Source: VXYL01 sp965243175 (GTDB taxonomy: Bacteria > Pseudomonadota > Gammaproteobacteria > Pseudomonadales > Azotimanducaceae). From it: a DNA stretch of 64,000 bases. Location: NCBI GenBank assembly GCA_965243175.1, contig OZ251532.1:310001-374000 (forward strand), in the 5' to 3' direction. Below are positions 19,301 through 26,488 of this stretch, piece by piece. Within the stretch, counting starts at the first letter, position 1; every line of letters begins with the position of its first letter. The notes beneath the pieces are model-generated. The model did no database searches, was not told the DNA's origin, and was given only the letters and a program-made list of their open reading frames with translations. Made by a program: the position numbers and the translations under genes.

Positions 19301-19549
19301 AGCCACTTCTCCATCGACTTCATCAACCGCTCGATCGTTTACGGCGGCCAGCTCTCCGGCTTCTGGGTGCCGCTGGCCCAGGCCATCGTCTCCGGCCTCA
19401 CCTTCGCCACCGTGCTCACCCTCGTGGCGACGCCCGCGATGCTGGCGCTGCCGCATCGGCCCTACGTTCTGGCCATCCGCCGCCTGCCACGCACTATCGC
19501 CGGTCTGCTGTCCCGCAAGGAAGTCGGCGCTGCCGCACCCGCCGGGTAG
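16343..19549 (+). CDS. RND-family efflux transporter permease
   Basis: A 1068-residue pump starting at a TTG that overlaps the adaptor stop (TTGA), hence tightly coupled. It shows the RND layout: TM1, large periplasmic loop, TM2-6 (with GLGMLIDGAIVITEYADR), TM7, second loop and TM8-12 (with GIVVNNNIVLID). At the TM4 proton relay AcrB has two adjacent Asp; here there is Asp-Gly. The TM10 Lys is replaced by Val. This places it outside the classic drug (HAE1) group, nearer NolG-like RND pumps. The substrate is not predictable. Confidence 0.9.
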   Translation: MNNLLIDAAVSRARTTLLLMFMVVLGGISARVLIPIESNPNVEVPIFMVVVPHEGISPEDAERLLVKPLEVEMRTVEGVDEVRAFAYEGTARVLVEFDAAYDLDQALLDVRAAVDRAKPEFPTSAEEPFILEQTASEFPILQVNLVGADGVPERMIYNLAQDIQHDVKALPDVLDVELQGHREELLEVVIDPSRLEAYQVSSEQLLNTVLRNNRLIAAGSLDTGAGRMAVKVPSVIETAEDIFDLPVKANGDTVVTLADIADIRSTFKDRQSYARVNGNTSISLNVMKRPGANLVDTVAQARAEVERYRADLPTAMSLFYTQDQAPFAIQQVTELEGNIATALILVMVLVVAAIGLRSGLIVGAAIPVSFLFALIFVWALGYTFNFMVAFGMLLGLGMLIDGAIVITEYADRKMAEGLTPRNAYAASAKRMFWPVTASVATTLAAFLPLVFWPGVAGKFMRYLPVTVFFVLTGSLLYALVFGPTIGALVGRASARDEKSRRTLVQLEEGDPLRLSGFTGVYARMLAFTCRHAGLTVLATLLVLVGSFMAYGQYGRGMTFFSDADPSFARVAVRARGNLAAAEIYALVSEVEDRVLEIPGIKSANMQTTFGSGGGGRMSAAADTVGYVFLEMHEQHERRLTGKEILERAREVTASLAGITVEVQQMEEGPPVGKPIQIQFSSQDANLLPAVVTRVRDHIDANVAGLRDVDDTRSLPGVEWTLAVDRAQAALYNADVSLVGTAVQLVTNGVKVGEYRPDTADDAVDIRVRYPSSARGLTALDDLKITTSSGLVPISNFVQRTAAANVESIERINGRVVKFIRADVEPGVLADTKVKEIQAWLEGAGLDPRVEVEFRGANEEQADSMAFIMVAMMASLLLMFVLLVTQFNSLYQSLLILVAVVMSTAGVLLGLLVTNSPFSAILTGVGVVALAGIVVNNNIVLIDTYNHIRNAHPELDHIALIVRTGAQRFRPVLLTTVTTVFGLLPLASHFSIDFINRSIVYGGQLSGFWVPLAQAIVSGLTFATVLTLVATPAMLALPHRPYVLAIRRLPRTIAGLLSRKEVGAAAPAG

Positions 19550-19977
19550 CCGGCTCCCGCTCTCAGCTCTTGCAGGCCGCCGAATGGTGGCCGACGAGCG
19601 ATCCTCGGACGCGCGTCCGCGTTGTTGGATGCGTGGAAGAGGGAGAAAAGTGCCCCGGCGACAGGGGGGGATGGGGGAGGGAGGGGAATGTCGTCGCCGG
19701 GGCGTATAGCGAATCAAATGCCAAGCTCTCCATGTGGGGGCGTTCGCTCGAACCTCAAGTCGTCCGCCCGTCGAGACACTCTAGGGGTGCCTTCCACGCA
19801 GCTATGGCATTTGGCTGAAACTCCTGTGCTCCGTTTGCCCTTTGTCTCGTAGGACATCGCCCCGGCGCGAAAGTTCAGCCGCAAAGCGCTCCGGCCGGTG
19901 AAGAAAAGTGGAACTTTTCTGGACGCTCAATGGAGCGAGATCCCGCTCCACCGGCTGCTTCGAGCGGGCAGGCCCGC
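19550..19977. other. intergenic region between convergent genes
   Basis: No gene is supported in these 428 bases. The region holds the G-rich hairpin listed at 19653-19702. A short perfect inverted repeat, AGAAAAGT-GGA-ACTTTTCT at 19902-19920, lies downstream of the VOC gene; it has no following T-run on either strand, so terminator function is doubtful. Confidence 0.6.
19653..19702 (+). other. hairpin with a G-quadruplex-type loop
   Basis: A 10-bp perfect stem, CCCCGGCGAC at 19653-19662 and GTCGCCGGGG at 19693-19702, encloses a loop with four G runs: 7 G (19664-19670), 5 G (19673-19677), 3 G (19679-19681) and 4 G (19683-19686). The runs are separated by one or two bases, which meets the usual quadruplex pattern on the plus strand. 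It lies just over 100 bp after the RND stop, where it could act as a 3' end structure or pause site. Confidence 0.7.
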
Positions 19978-20388
19978 CTAATCTTCGCCGGTAGGGATCG
20001 TCGCGGCTTCGATCTTGTGGCCGTCCAGGTCGTAGACGAAACAGCCGTAGTAGTCCGGGCCGTACATCGGCCGCAGGCCGGGCGCCCCGTCGTCCTTGCC
20101 GCCGGCCGCAAGGGCCGCGGCGTGGAACGCATGCACGGCGTCCCGATTCGGCGCAATGAAGCCGAAGTGGACGCCGTTGCCGGGATTCGCCTGCTCGCCA
20201 TCGAGCGGCCGCTGCACCCAGAACTCCGGGAACCCCTTGCCGTAGGCCACCGCCACGCCCGGGATCTCCAACTTGCGCGTCGCGCCGATGGTGGGCAGCA
20301 CGGCGTCGTAGAACGCCAACGCGGCCGCCAAATCGTTGACGCCAATGGACACGTGACTGACGATGCTCGGAATGTCCACATCCGCCAT
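19978..20388 (-). CDS. VOC family protein (glyoxalase/bleomycin-resistance fold)
   Basis: A 136-residue single VOC domain pair. It starts with IVSHVSIGVNDLAAALAFYDAVLP, the classic first metal-site motif, and has GVHFGFIAPNRDAVHAFH in the second half and a final YVYDLDGHKIEA-like strand (CFVYDLDGHKIEAA). Such proteins act as small-molecule lyases, isomerases or binding proteins; many of this length are annotated as lactoylglutathione lyase-like. It stands alone, convergent with the RND operon. The metal-ligand glutamate in the last strand (KIEAA) is present. Confidence 0.8.
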   Translation of the reverse strand: MADVDIPSIVSHVSIGVNDLAAALAFYDAVLPTIGATRKLEIPGVAVAYGKGFPEFWVQRPLDGEQANPGNGVHFGFIAPNRDAVHAFHAAALAAGGKDDGAPGLRPMYGPDYYGCFVYDLDGHKIEAATIPTGED

Positions 20389-20456
20389 CTTCGGGTTCCT
20401 CCAAGTTGCTTGTGCTCGCTCAACGCCTGTCGAGCGGAAGCGAGTCTAAACGGACA

Positions 20457-20497
20457 ACGTCTCCTCGGTCTGGCCCTCCACATGGACCAACAAGCGT
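20457..20497 (-). pseudogene. fragment of the DUF4276 gene 5' end
   Basis: About 41 bases match the start of the intact DUF4276 gene at 25118-25158 nearly base for base (both read GTCTCCTCGGTCTGGCCCTC on the plus strand, then ACATGGACCAACAAGCGT). On the minus strand it encodes LLVHVEGQTEET, the DUF4276 N-terminal motif, and then the reading frame is lost. It abuts a fragment of the mod gene, so the intervening ATPase and the rest of DUF4276 are missing. It is a deletion scar of a former duplicate. Confidence 0.85.
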
Positions 20498-20502
20498 TTC
20501 TG

Positions 20503-20722
20503 GTGGCGCAGCAACGCCCCGCTTCCCCAACGGCACCCGCTCGCGAGCGGGCGGGCTTCGCGCTGATGGCTCGTAGGCCTGCCAAGCCGCGCAAACGGGG
20601 GATCGAGAACTACGCCCATGCGGGGAAGGAGCGGGTGAACAGTCCGCCGGTGGGTGGTGACGCCGGGGACGGATGAGGATGCGGGGAAGAAGGCGTGTCG
20701 GCACGATCCGCATATCGCATCA
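20503..20722 (+). pseudogene. decayed 5' fragment of a type III mod gene
   Basis: About 220 bases align with 26497-26704 at the start of the intact mod gene. The reading RRPAKPRKRGIENYAHAGKE matches RKPAKPRKREIENYAHSGKG in the intact protein, and the later stretch GATGAGGATGCGGGGAAGAA is shared exactly. Small deletions and substitutions break the frame after the first 50 codons, and homology ends at the CACGATCCGCATATC block. It has no function as a gene. Confidence 0.85.
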
Positions 20723-20880
20723 CCTCCGCGAACGCTAGACCACGCTCCGCGGTTGCCTAGTCCAGCGATTGGGCGTAAGTTGCCGCGCACACGACAAAGA
20801 CTGCGGCGTCCGCAACGCCCGGAGAGCCAACAGGCTTGCTCAGGCGCTGCGTCTCGACGGCGCATCGACAGGCGGGTGGC

Positions 20881-22005
20881 GTGACCGAACCTGTGCAAAA
20901 GCAAACCAGCGAACTCGGCGTTGCGGACGCGGTCAGCCGGCTGTCGGCCCGTCCATCACGGCTGCCCGGCACCGTCGTGGATGTGTTCTGCGGCGCCGGT
21001 GGGCTGAGCCACGGCTTCGTTCTGGAAGGCTTCGATGTGCGGGCGGGCATCGACACCGACGCCGCTTGCCGCCACGCCTACGAGCGCAACAACGGCGCCC
21101 GATTCATCGAAAGGGACGTGGCGAAACTCCGTGGCCAGCACATCCGCAAGTTGTTCGCCAAAGGGCAGCCGCGGATTCTCGTCGGCTGCGCCCCGTGCCA
21201 GCCGTTCTCCACCTACAGCCAGAACCGCGCCGACGCCAAGTGGAAGCTGCTCGGCGAGTTCGGGCGCTTGGTGGCCGAAGTGGAGCCGGACGTGCTCTCG
21301 ATGGAGAACGTGCCGAGGCTGGCCAACTTCCACGGCGGCGATCTGCTGCGCGGCTTCCTGCGGGAATTGGAGGACGCCGGCTATGCGGTGTGGTCTCGCG
21401 TGGTCGATTGCGCGGCCTACGGCGTGCCGCAGACGCGCCAGCGGCTGGTGGTGCTGGCTTCCCGCGTGGGCGCCATCGAACTCGTCCCGCCCACGCACCG
21501 GCCAAGCCGCTACCGAACGGTGCGCGATGCCATCGCTGGCCTGGCGCCGCTCGGTGCCGGCGAGTCCGCGAAGGACGACCCGCTGCACCGCGCCAGCCGC
21601 CTCTCCGCCGTCAATCTCTCCCGAATCCAGGCGGCCAAGCCGGGCGGGACATGGCGCGACTGGGACCCGCAGCTCATCGCCAAGTGCCACCGCAAGCACA
21701 CTGGGCGCTGGTACCAAAGCGTCTATGGCCGCATGGACTGGGACGCGCCCGCCCCCACGATCACCACGCAATGCAACGGCTTCGGCAACGGTCGCTTCGG
21801 CCACCCCGAGCAGGATCGCGCCATCTCCCTGCGCGAAGCCGCGCTGCTGCAAACGTTCCCGCCGGGCTACGAGTTCTTCAAGCTGGACGAGCGCTGGCAC
21901 ATCTCCGCAGCTGCCCGCTGCATCGGCAACGCCGTGCCCGTCTCATTGGCGAGGGCGGTGGCACGGAGCGTTGCTCGGACGCTGAACGGAGGGCGCGATG
22001 GCTGA
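20881..22005 (+). CDS. DNA (cytosine-5) methyltransferase
   Basis: About 374 residues from GTG 20881; an ATG 45 bases upstream is an alternative. Motif I is VVDVFCGAGGLSHGF, motif IV with the catalytic Cys is GCAPCQPFS near residue 106, motif VI is MENVPRL, motif VIII is QTRQRLV and motif X is ARCIGNAVPVSLA near the end. It transfers a methyl group to C5 of cytosine in a specific site; the site cannot be read. Its stop overlaps the start of the MORC-like ATPase gene by 8 bases, so methylase and ATPase are one unit. This is the expected protective half of a restriction-like system. Confidence 0.92.
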   Translation: MTEPVQKQTSELGVADAVSRLSARPSRLPGTVVDVFCGAGGLSHGFVLEGFDVRAGIDTDAACRHAYERNNGARFIERDVAKLRGQHIRKLFAKGQPRILVGCAPCQPFSTYSQNRADAKWKLLGEFGRLVAEVEPDVLSMENVPRLANFHGGDLLRGFLRELEDAGYAVWSRVVDCAAYGVPQTRQRLVVLASRVGAIELVPPTHRPSRYRTVRDAIAGLAPLGAGESAKDDPLHRASRLSAVNLSRIQAAKPGGTWRDWDPQLIAKCHRKHTGRWYQSVYGRMDWDAPAPTITTQCNGFGNGRFGHPEQDRAISLREAALLQTFPPGYEFFKLDERWHISAAARCIGNAVPVSLARAVARSVARTLNGGRDG

Positions 22006-23983
22006 GCAGCAAATGAAGCGCCCGCTGGAAATCAAGATCAGCTTGGCGGCCTTGGAACACCTGGGGATGAACCTCTACAGCACCATCCCGGCGGTGCTTT
22101 CGGAGATCGTCGCCAACGCTTGGGATGCCGATGCGGGCCAAGTGTCGGTAACGCTTGGCGAGGGGGAGATCGCGATTCAGGACGACGGCATCGGCATGAC
22201 CCGCGAGCAAGTCATCGACCGCTTTCTGGACGTGGGCTTCCAACGCCGCCCAGCGATGGGCGAGTACACGGCCAAGGGACGCCAGCCGATGGGGCGCAAG
22301 GGCATCGGCAAGCTCTCCTCCTTCTCGATTGCGAACGTCGTCACCGTCCATACGACGAGCGGTGGCGAACGCACTGGCTTCCGCATGGACGCGGAGCGGA
22401 TTCGCAAGCAGATGCGCCGGAGCGATCGGGGCGCGTGCCCAATAGAGGAACTGGACGAGTGGCCGGAAGCGCTCGGCGTCGGTACCCGCATCGTTCTCAC
22501 CGGCTTAAAGCACGAAGCGACTGGGCGCACCACGCGCGGCCTGCGCCAACGCATCGCCCGACGGTTCTCCGTGATCGGCCCGCAGCGCGGCTTCTCGGTG
22601 GTTGTGGATGGCGAGTGCGTTTCGCCGAGCGACCGCGGCTACGACCAGCATGTGGAGTATTGCTGGACGTACGGCGACGAGCGCCACATCCTGCATCGCT
22701 TCAACAACTTGGCTGACAATCAGCCACCATCCAGTCGTGCGGCAGCTTTGGCAGAGGCCGGCCTGAACGTCACCGGCTGGATCGGCACCGTGAAGAAGCC
22801 GAACTTCCTCAAGGCCGAGGACGGCGACAATCTCAACCGCTTGGCCATCTTCATGCGCGGCAAGGTGGCGCAAGAGGATCTGCTGAGAGATTTCGGCTTG
22901 AAGGAGATCTTCGCGGACTACATCGTCGGCGAGATCCACTGCGACGATCTCGATCAGGATATCCAAGAAGACATCGCCACCAGCAGCCGCCAAGCGTTGA
23001 AGTACGACGACCTACGATTCGCCGCCCTGCGGACGTTCATCCACAGCGAGCTTCGCTACGTCGCCAGCCAGTGGACGGAACTGCGCAACCAGCAAGGGGC
23101 CAAGGTGTTTTGCCGCGACGTGCCAGCGGTGGCGGAGTGGCTCGAGGCGCTGCAAGGAGACACCAAGAAGAAGGCCGCAAAGTGGATCGGCCGCCTCAAC
23201 GTGCTGCCAGCCGGAGACGAAGCGAAGCGCGAACTCCTGAAGGCGTCGATTCTGGCCTTCGAGAGCTATCGGTGGAAGGAGCAGCTGGACGTCCTCGGCA
23301 ACCTCTCCAACGAGAACATCGAGACGGTCCTGCACATATTCAAGGACATCGCAGACTTGGAACGCAGCTACTACGGCCAGATCGCCAAGGGCCGGTTGCG
23401 CATCATCGACACGCTCGAGGACAAGCTGGACGCGGACGAGAAGGAGCGCGTGATCCGCGACCACATCTACGAGAACCTATGGCTGCTCGACCCGTCTTGG
23501 GACGTTGTGGAGGGAAGCCAGAAAAGCGAACGCCGCATCACGACGTTTTTGCAGGCCACGTCCGAAGAGTTGAGCGACGAAGAGCGACACGCCCGCATTG
23601 ACATCGGCTACCGCACCACAGGCGGCGCCCACGTGATCATCGAACTCAAGCGGGCTTCGGTGCGCCCGTCGCTCTTTCCGCTGTTGGCACAGATCTCCAA
23701 GTACCGCGATGGCGTAGCGAAGCTCGTCCACCAGACGGGCTACGGCCACTGGCCCATCGAGGTGATCTGCTTGATGGGCCAACGTCCACCGGAGTACGAC
23801 CGCAACCCAGAGCAAACGCGACAGCACCTCGCGGCCATCCCCGCCCGCGTCGTGCTCTACGACGAGCTGCTCGGCAACTCCCGCCGCGCCTACGCCGAGT
23901 ATCTGGAAGAGCACAAGAAGATCGACCGCCTCTCCGGCATCTTCGACGCCATCGACGACTTCGCCGCGGCCCAGGTGGACTAG
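21998..23983 (+). CDS. MORC/MutL-like GHKL ATPase with C-terminal nuclease-like domain
   Basis: A 661-residue protein. The N-terminal GHKL ATPase has the N-box EIVANAWDADA (about residues 31-41), G1 DDGIGM near 62 and G2 GRKGIGKLSSFS near 97. A middle S5-like and helical region follows. Near the C-terminus IDIGYRTTGGAHVIIELKRA (about 535-555) looks like the D...ExK core of a PD-(D/E)xK nuclease. MutL/MORC homologues inside restriction-modification islands are an established theme (Iyer, Abhiman and Aravind). The overlap with the cytosine methylase suggests an ATP-dependent restriction or DNA-sensing subunit. The nuclease assignment is inferred from a short motif. Confidence 0.8.
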   Translation: MAEQQMKRPLEIKISLAALEHLGMNLYSTIPAVLSEIVANAWDADAGQVSVTLGEGEIAIQDDGIGMTREQVIDRFLDVGFQRRPAMGEYTAKGRQPMGRKGIGKLSSFSIANVVTVHTTSGGERTGFRMDAERIRKQMRRSDRGACPIEELDEWPEALGVGTRIVLTGLKHEATGRTTRGLRQRIARRFSVIGPQRGFSVVVDGECVSPSDRGYDQHVEYCWTYGDERHILHRFNNLADNQPPSSRAAALAEAGLNVTGWIGTVKKPNFLKAEDGDNLNRLAIFMRGKVAQEDLLRDFGLKEIFADYIVGEIHCDDLDQDIQEDIATSSRQALKYDDLRFAALRTFIHSELRYVASQWTELRNQQGAKVFCRDVPAVAEWLEALQGDTKKKAAKWIGRLNVLPAGDEAKRELLKASILAFESYRWKEQLDVLGNLSNENIETVLHIFKDIADLERSYYGQIAKGRLRIIDTLEDKLDADEKERVIRDHIYENLWLLDPSWDVVEGSQKSERRITTFLQATSEELSDEERHARIDIGYRTTGGAHVIIELKRASVRPSLFPLLAQISKYRDGVAKLVHQTGYGHWPIEVICLMGQRPPEYDRNPEQTRQHLAAIPARVVLYDELLGNSRRAYAEYLEEHKKIDRLSGIFDAIDDFAAAQVD

Positions 23984-23986
23984 CGC

Positions 23987-24418
23987 ATGGTGGCCGGTAG
24001 GCGAGGAAGCCACGAAGGGCAGGCGCACGACAGGCCGAGCCCGCGTACGTTCGGTCCTTTCAACGAGAGGTGCAGCTTCGATGGCATGCTCATTCGCGTT
24101 GGCGGCGGAGACGAGACCGTACCCGTACATCTCCAAGCGGGCGACAAGATCCACGTCTGCAACGCCGACCGCGACATGGCACGCCGCCTAGCGCCACATC
24201 TCTACCAGGGAACGCTCCGCGTCTCGGGCGAGGGCCGCTGGGAACGCGAAGCCGACGGGAGTTGGAAGCTGCATCGCTTCAACATCAGCGAGTTCAAGCT
24301 GTTGGACGACACGCCTCTTGGCCAAGTGGTGGAGCAACTGCGTGCGGTCAGAGGCAGTGGGTGGAAGAAATTCGACGACCCCGTAGCCGAGATAATGCGC
24401 TTGCGCCGAGATTCGTAG
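23987..24418 (+). CDS. small uncharacterised protein of the methylase/MORC module
   Basis: A 143-residue protein starting 3 bp after the MORC-like gene stop, so it is very likely third in that operon. I recognise no family. A basic, disordered N-terminus (about 35 residues) is followed by a compact beta-rich part (DETVPVHLQAGDKIHVCNAD, LYQGTLRVSGEGRWERE) and a helical tail. The pattern could be an OB- or SH3-like small domain. It may be a specificity or regulatory subunit of the methylase/ATPase pair (inference). Confidence 0.6.
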   Translation: MVAGRRGSHEGQAHDRPSPRTFGPFNERCSFDGMLIRVGGGDETVPVHLQAGDKIHVCNADRDMARRLAPHLYQGTLRVSGEGRWEREADGSWKLHRFNISEFKLLDDTPLGQVVEQLRAVRGSGWKKFDDPVAEIMRLRRDS

Positions 24419-24470
24419 GCGACGATGGCGGTTTCGATAGGCTCGGCGGAATGCGGGTGCGGATGGGCGG

Positions 24471-25172
24471 CTACGACCCCGCGGCCTCGAGGCGCTTCAG
24501 CCAGTCGGCGAAGTTGGCGCATCGGTGCCGAATGTCCGCCAAGCCGATGCTTTGGATGGCCGCCGCACCCATCGCGACCTTCCGGTAGCTCGGCAGCAGT
24601 TGGAGGATGCGCTTCGACGGTGCGGTTTCCTGCGAGTCGTCAATGGCCTCTGGATCGCCGAATTGAGTCAGGATTTCCTCCATCGGGCCGGCGATGTCGG
24701 GCTGGCCGACGGACTCGGCGAAACGGGCGCAATCGCTGAACAAGAGCGCTTCGAACTCGTGCATGGAAACGTAGGGTATGAAGCGATGCCGATCGAAACT
24801 CGGCGGCATGTGGTTGGCGATGTCGTCGGCCAAGGCTTTCTGTACGGAAGCCGCCCTCTGCGCCTGTCCGTGCGTACTCGCCTCCGATCGGCCCGGCCAC
24901 GCCCGTTGCCTTCCTTGCGGCATGCCGTAGTAGTCCACCATTGTCGAGACGATGGCCTGTCGGTCGTCCTTGAGATGGCTGAGGATCCCATCACGAACGG
25001 TCTGCCAAGAACGTGCGCCGCCCCTGTCCTTCCTGAGCCGCGCGTTGCCGATCAAGCAAGCATCAACGCTGATGTATCCGACATTGCACAAGTGCGGCCC
25101 GAGCACTGCGTGGACGAACGTCTCCTCGGTCTGGCCCTCCACATGGACCAACAAGCGTCTCCGGTCAGTCAT
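24471..25172 (-). CDS. DUF4276 (RloB/TOPRIM-like) protein
   Basis: A 233-residue protein with the DUF4276 signature: RRLLVHVEGQTEETFVH at the N-terminus, VSTMVDYYGMP near residue 75 and YVSMHEFEALLFSD near 140. DUF4276 is considered a TOPRIM-like fold; the acidic residues E12, D79 and E141 would be the metal site. Its start overlaps the end of the AAA ATPase gene by 8 bases. ATPase plus TOPRIM-like pairs are the layout of OLD-type and PARIS-type phage defence, so a nuclease effector controlled by the ATPase is the best guess. A 5' fragment of this gene is duplicated at 20457-20497. Confidence 0.8.
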   Translation of the reverse strand: MTDRRRLLVHVEGQTEETFVHAVLGPHLCNVGYISVDACLIGNARLRKDRGGARSWQTVRDGILSHLKDDRQAIVSTMVDYYGMPQGRQRAWPGRSEASTHGQAQRAASVQKALADDIANHMPPSFDRHRFIPYVSMHEFEALLFSDCARFAESVGQPDIAGPMEEILTQFGDPEAIDDSQETAPSKRILQLLPSYRKVAMGAAAIQSIGLADIRHRCANFADWLKRLEAAGS

Positions 25173-26256
25173 GCTCTTGCGCAGGGGCTTCGTAGGCGGG
25201 CCTGCCGCCGAGCTCGTTCTTCAACCACAGGTCGCCGAGGCTGTAGTTCTCCAGCCAACTCTTGAGCTTCTCCGATGACAGCCTTCTGAACTCCGATCGA
25301 CCATCCACCCGATCCACGACGATGACATCCTCCGGGTCGAATTGATCGACTAGAAAGGGCGCTTGGGTGGCTAGGATGACCTGTGTCTCCACGGCGACGC
25401 TTTGGATTAGCGAGCACAGCAGGGTTATCGCGTAGGGGTGTAGACCAAGCTCCGGTTCGTCCAACAGGATGATGGGCGGTCGCAGGTGGGCTGGTTGCAG
25501 CAGCAACGTGGCCAACGCCAGAAATCGAAGGGTGCCGTCGGAGAAACCAGAGATGTCGAAGCGCGCGTCCGACGTGCGGTGGCACCATCCAAGGCGGAGC
25601 ATCTGCTCGTTTTCGGGCATCGGTTCAAGTATGAAGTCGTCGAAGAACGGTGCGACCAGCCGGAATGTCTGCTGGATCCTTTTGTATGACGTTTTCTCCC
25701 TGTGCTTTAGGTAGTAGAGGAAGGGCGCGAGATTCTCCCCATCTTCGCGGAGGAACTCGTTGTCGCCCAAATACGCGGTCTTCAGCAGTGGTGCGCCTTT
25801 GCCGGTGTCGTGGAAGTGGTAGACGCGCCATTGCTTCAGGCGTTGGTCCTGCATCTCCTTGAACAACATTACCCTCTTCATGGTTTCATCATCCCCGGGT
25901 AGCGATTTAGGCGCCGGCCCCGCTGACAGTTTATCTGGGACAAGCCGATCATCATCAGAGGTTTGAAATTCGACGTCGTACGTTTTTTCGTCTTTGAACA
26001 AGACGCCAACCGCCAACCGGGTGGTGACCTTGGCGCCGAAGTGGAGGTTTCGGTCGGCACCGCCTGTCAGTGCCACATACTGGTCGAGCCTGCCGCGTTG
26101 CCATGCTCGCAGGAGCGCGAAGACCTGGATCAAGTTCGACTTGCCGGACCCGTTCGCGCCGATGAGCACGTTGATGGGGCCGAGCGGCAATTGTTCCAGC
26201 TGCGCGATGCTCCTGAACCCGCTGACGCTGATCCAGTCCAGCCCTGTGGTGGTCAT
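25165..26256 (-). CDS. AAA family ATPase partner of DUF4276
   Basis: A 363-residue SMC/OLD-type ATPase. It has VSGFRSIAQLEQLPLG at the start, Walker A GANGSGKSNL near residue 35, a signature-like SGFSDGTLRFLALA around 240, Walker B PIILLDEPELGLHP near 265 and the sensor ILATQAPFLVDQF. Base composition is visibly more AT-rich than the flanking genes, a sign of transfer. It is the first gene of a two-gene operon with DUF4276 and is divergent from mod. By analogy with PARIS and OLD systems it may sense phage or DNA ends and gate the TOPRIM partner; that is inference. Confidence 0.85.
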   Translation of the reverse strand: MTTTGLDWISVSGFRSIAQLEQLPLGPINVLIGANGSGKSNLIQVFALLRAWQRGRLDQYVALTGGADRNLHFGAKVTTRLAVGVLFKDEKTYDVEFQTSDDDRLVPDKLSAGPAPKSLPGDDETMKRVMLFKEMQDQRLKQWRVYHFHDTGKGAPLLKTAYLGDNEFLREDGENLAPFLYYLKHREKTSYKRIQQTFRLVAPFFDDFILEPMPENEQMLRLGWCHRTSDARFDISGFSDGTLRFLALATLLLQPAHLRPPIILLDEPELGLHPYAITLLCSLIQSVAVETQVILATQAPFLVDQFDPEDVIVVDRVDGRSEFRRLSSEKLKSWLENYSLGDLWLKNELGGRPAYEAPAQEHD

Positions 26257-26488
26257 GCGCGAGGTGCCTTCATCACGTGTACCGCGTGCCGAGCAGGGGC
26301 GCCAACGCCACGCACGGGTGCGTTACTGAGGCCCATGAGCGCCGGTTGCTCCATCGGGGTGAAAGCCTACACCCGCGCCGTCAACGCGGGCAAGGCATCG
26401 GCGACTCGCCCAAGGGCTCGGCGCTCACGCGCCGCGCGGTTGCTGCCATCTGGGGTGTCTGGTAGGGTGCGCGGCGGTAGGAGACCCT

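Larger units (their letters stand above)
20389..20880. other. left edge of the defence island
   Basis: No intact gene is supported here. It contains the two pseudogene fragments at 20457-20722 and about 160 bases of unique sequence before the methylase gene. I see no tRNA gene, integrase or clean attachment site at this boundary. Confidence 0.6.

Noticed and set aside
19902..19920. AGAAAAGT/ACTTTTCT hairpin as an intrinsic terminator
   Set aside because: The stem is AT-rich and no T-run follows on either strand, so termination is not supported.
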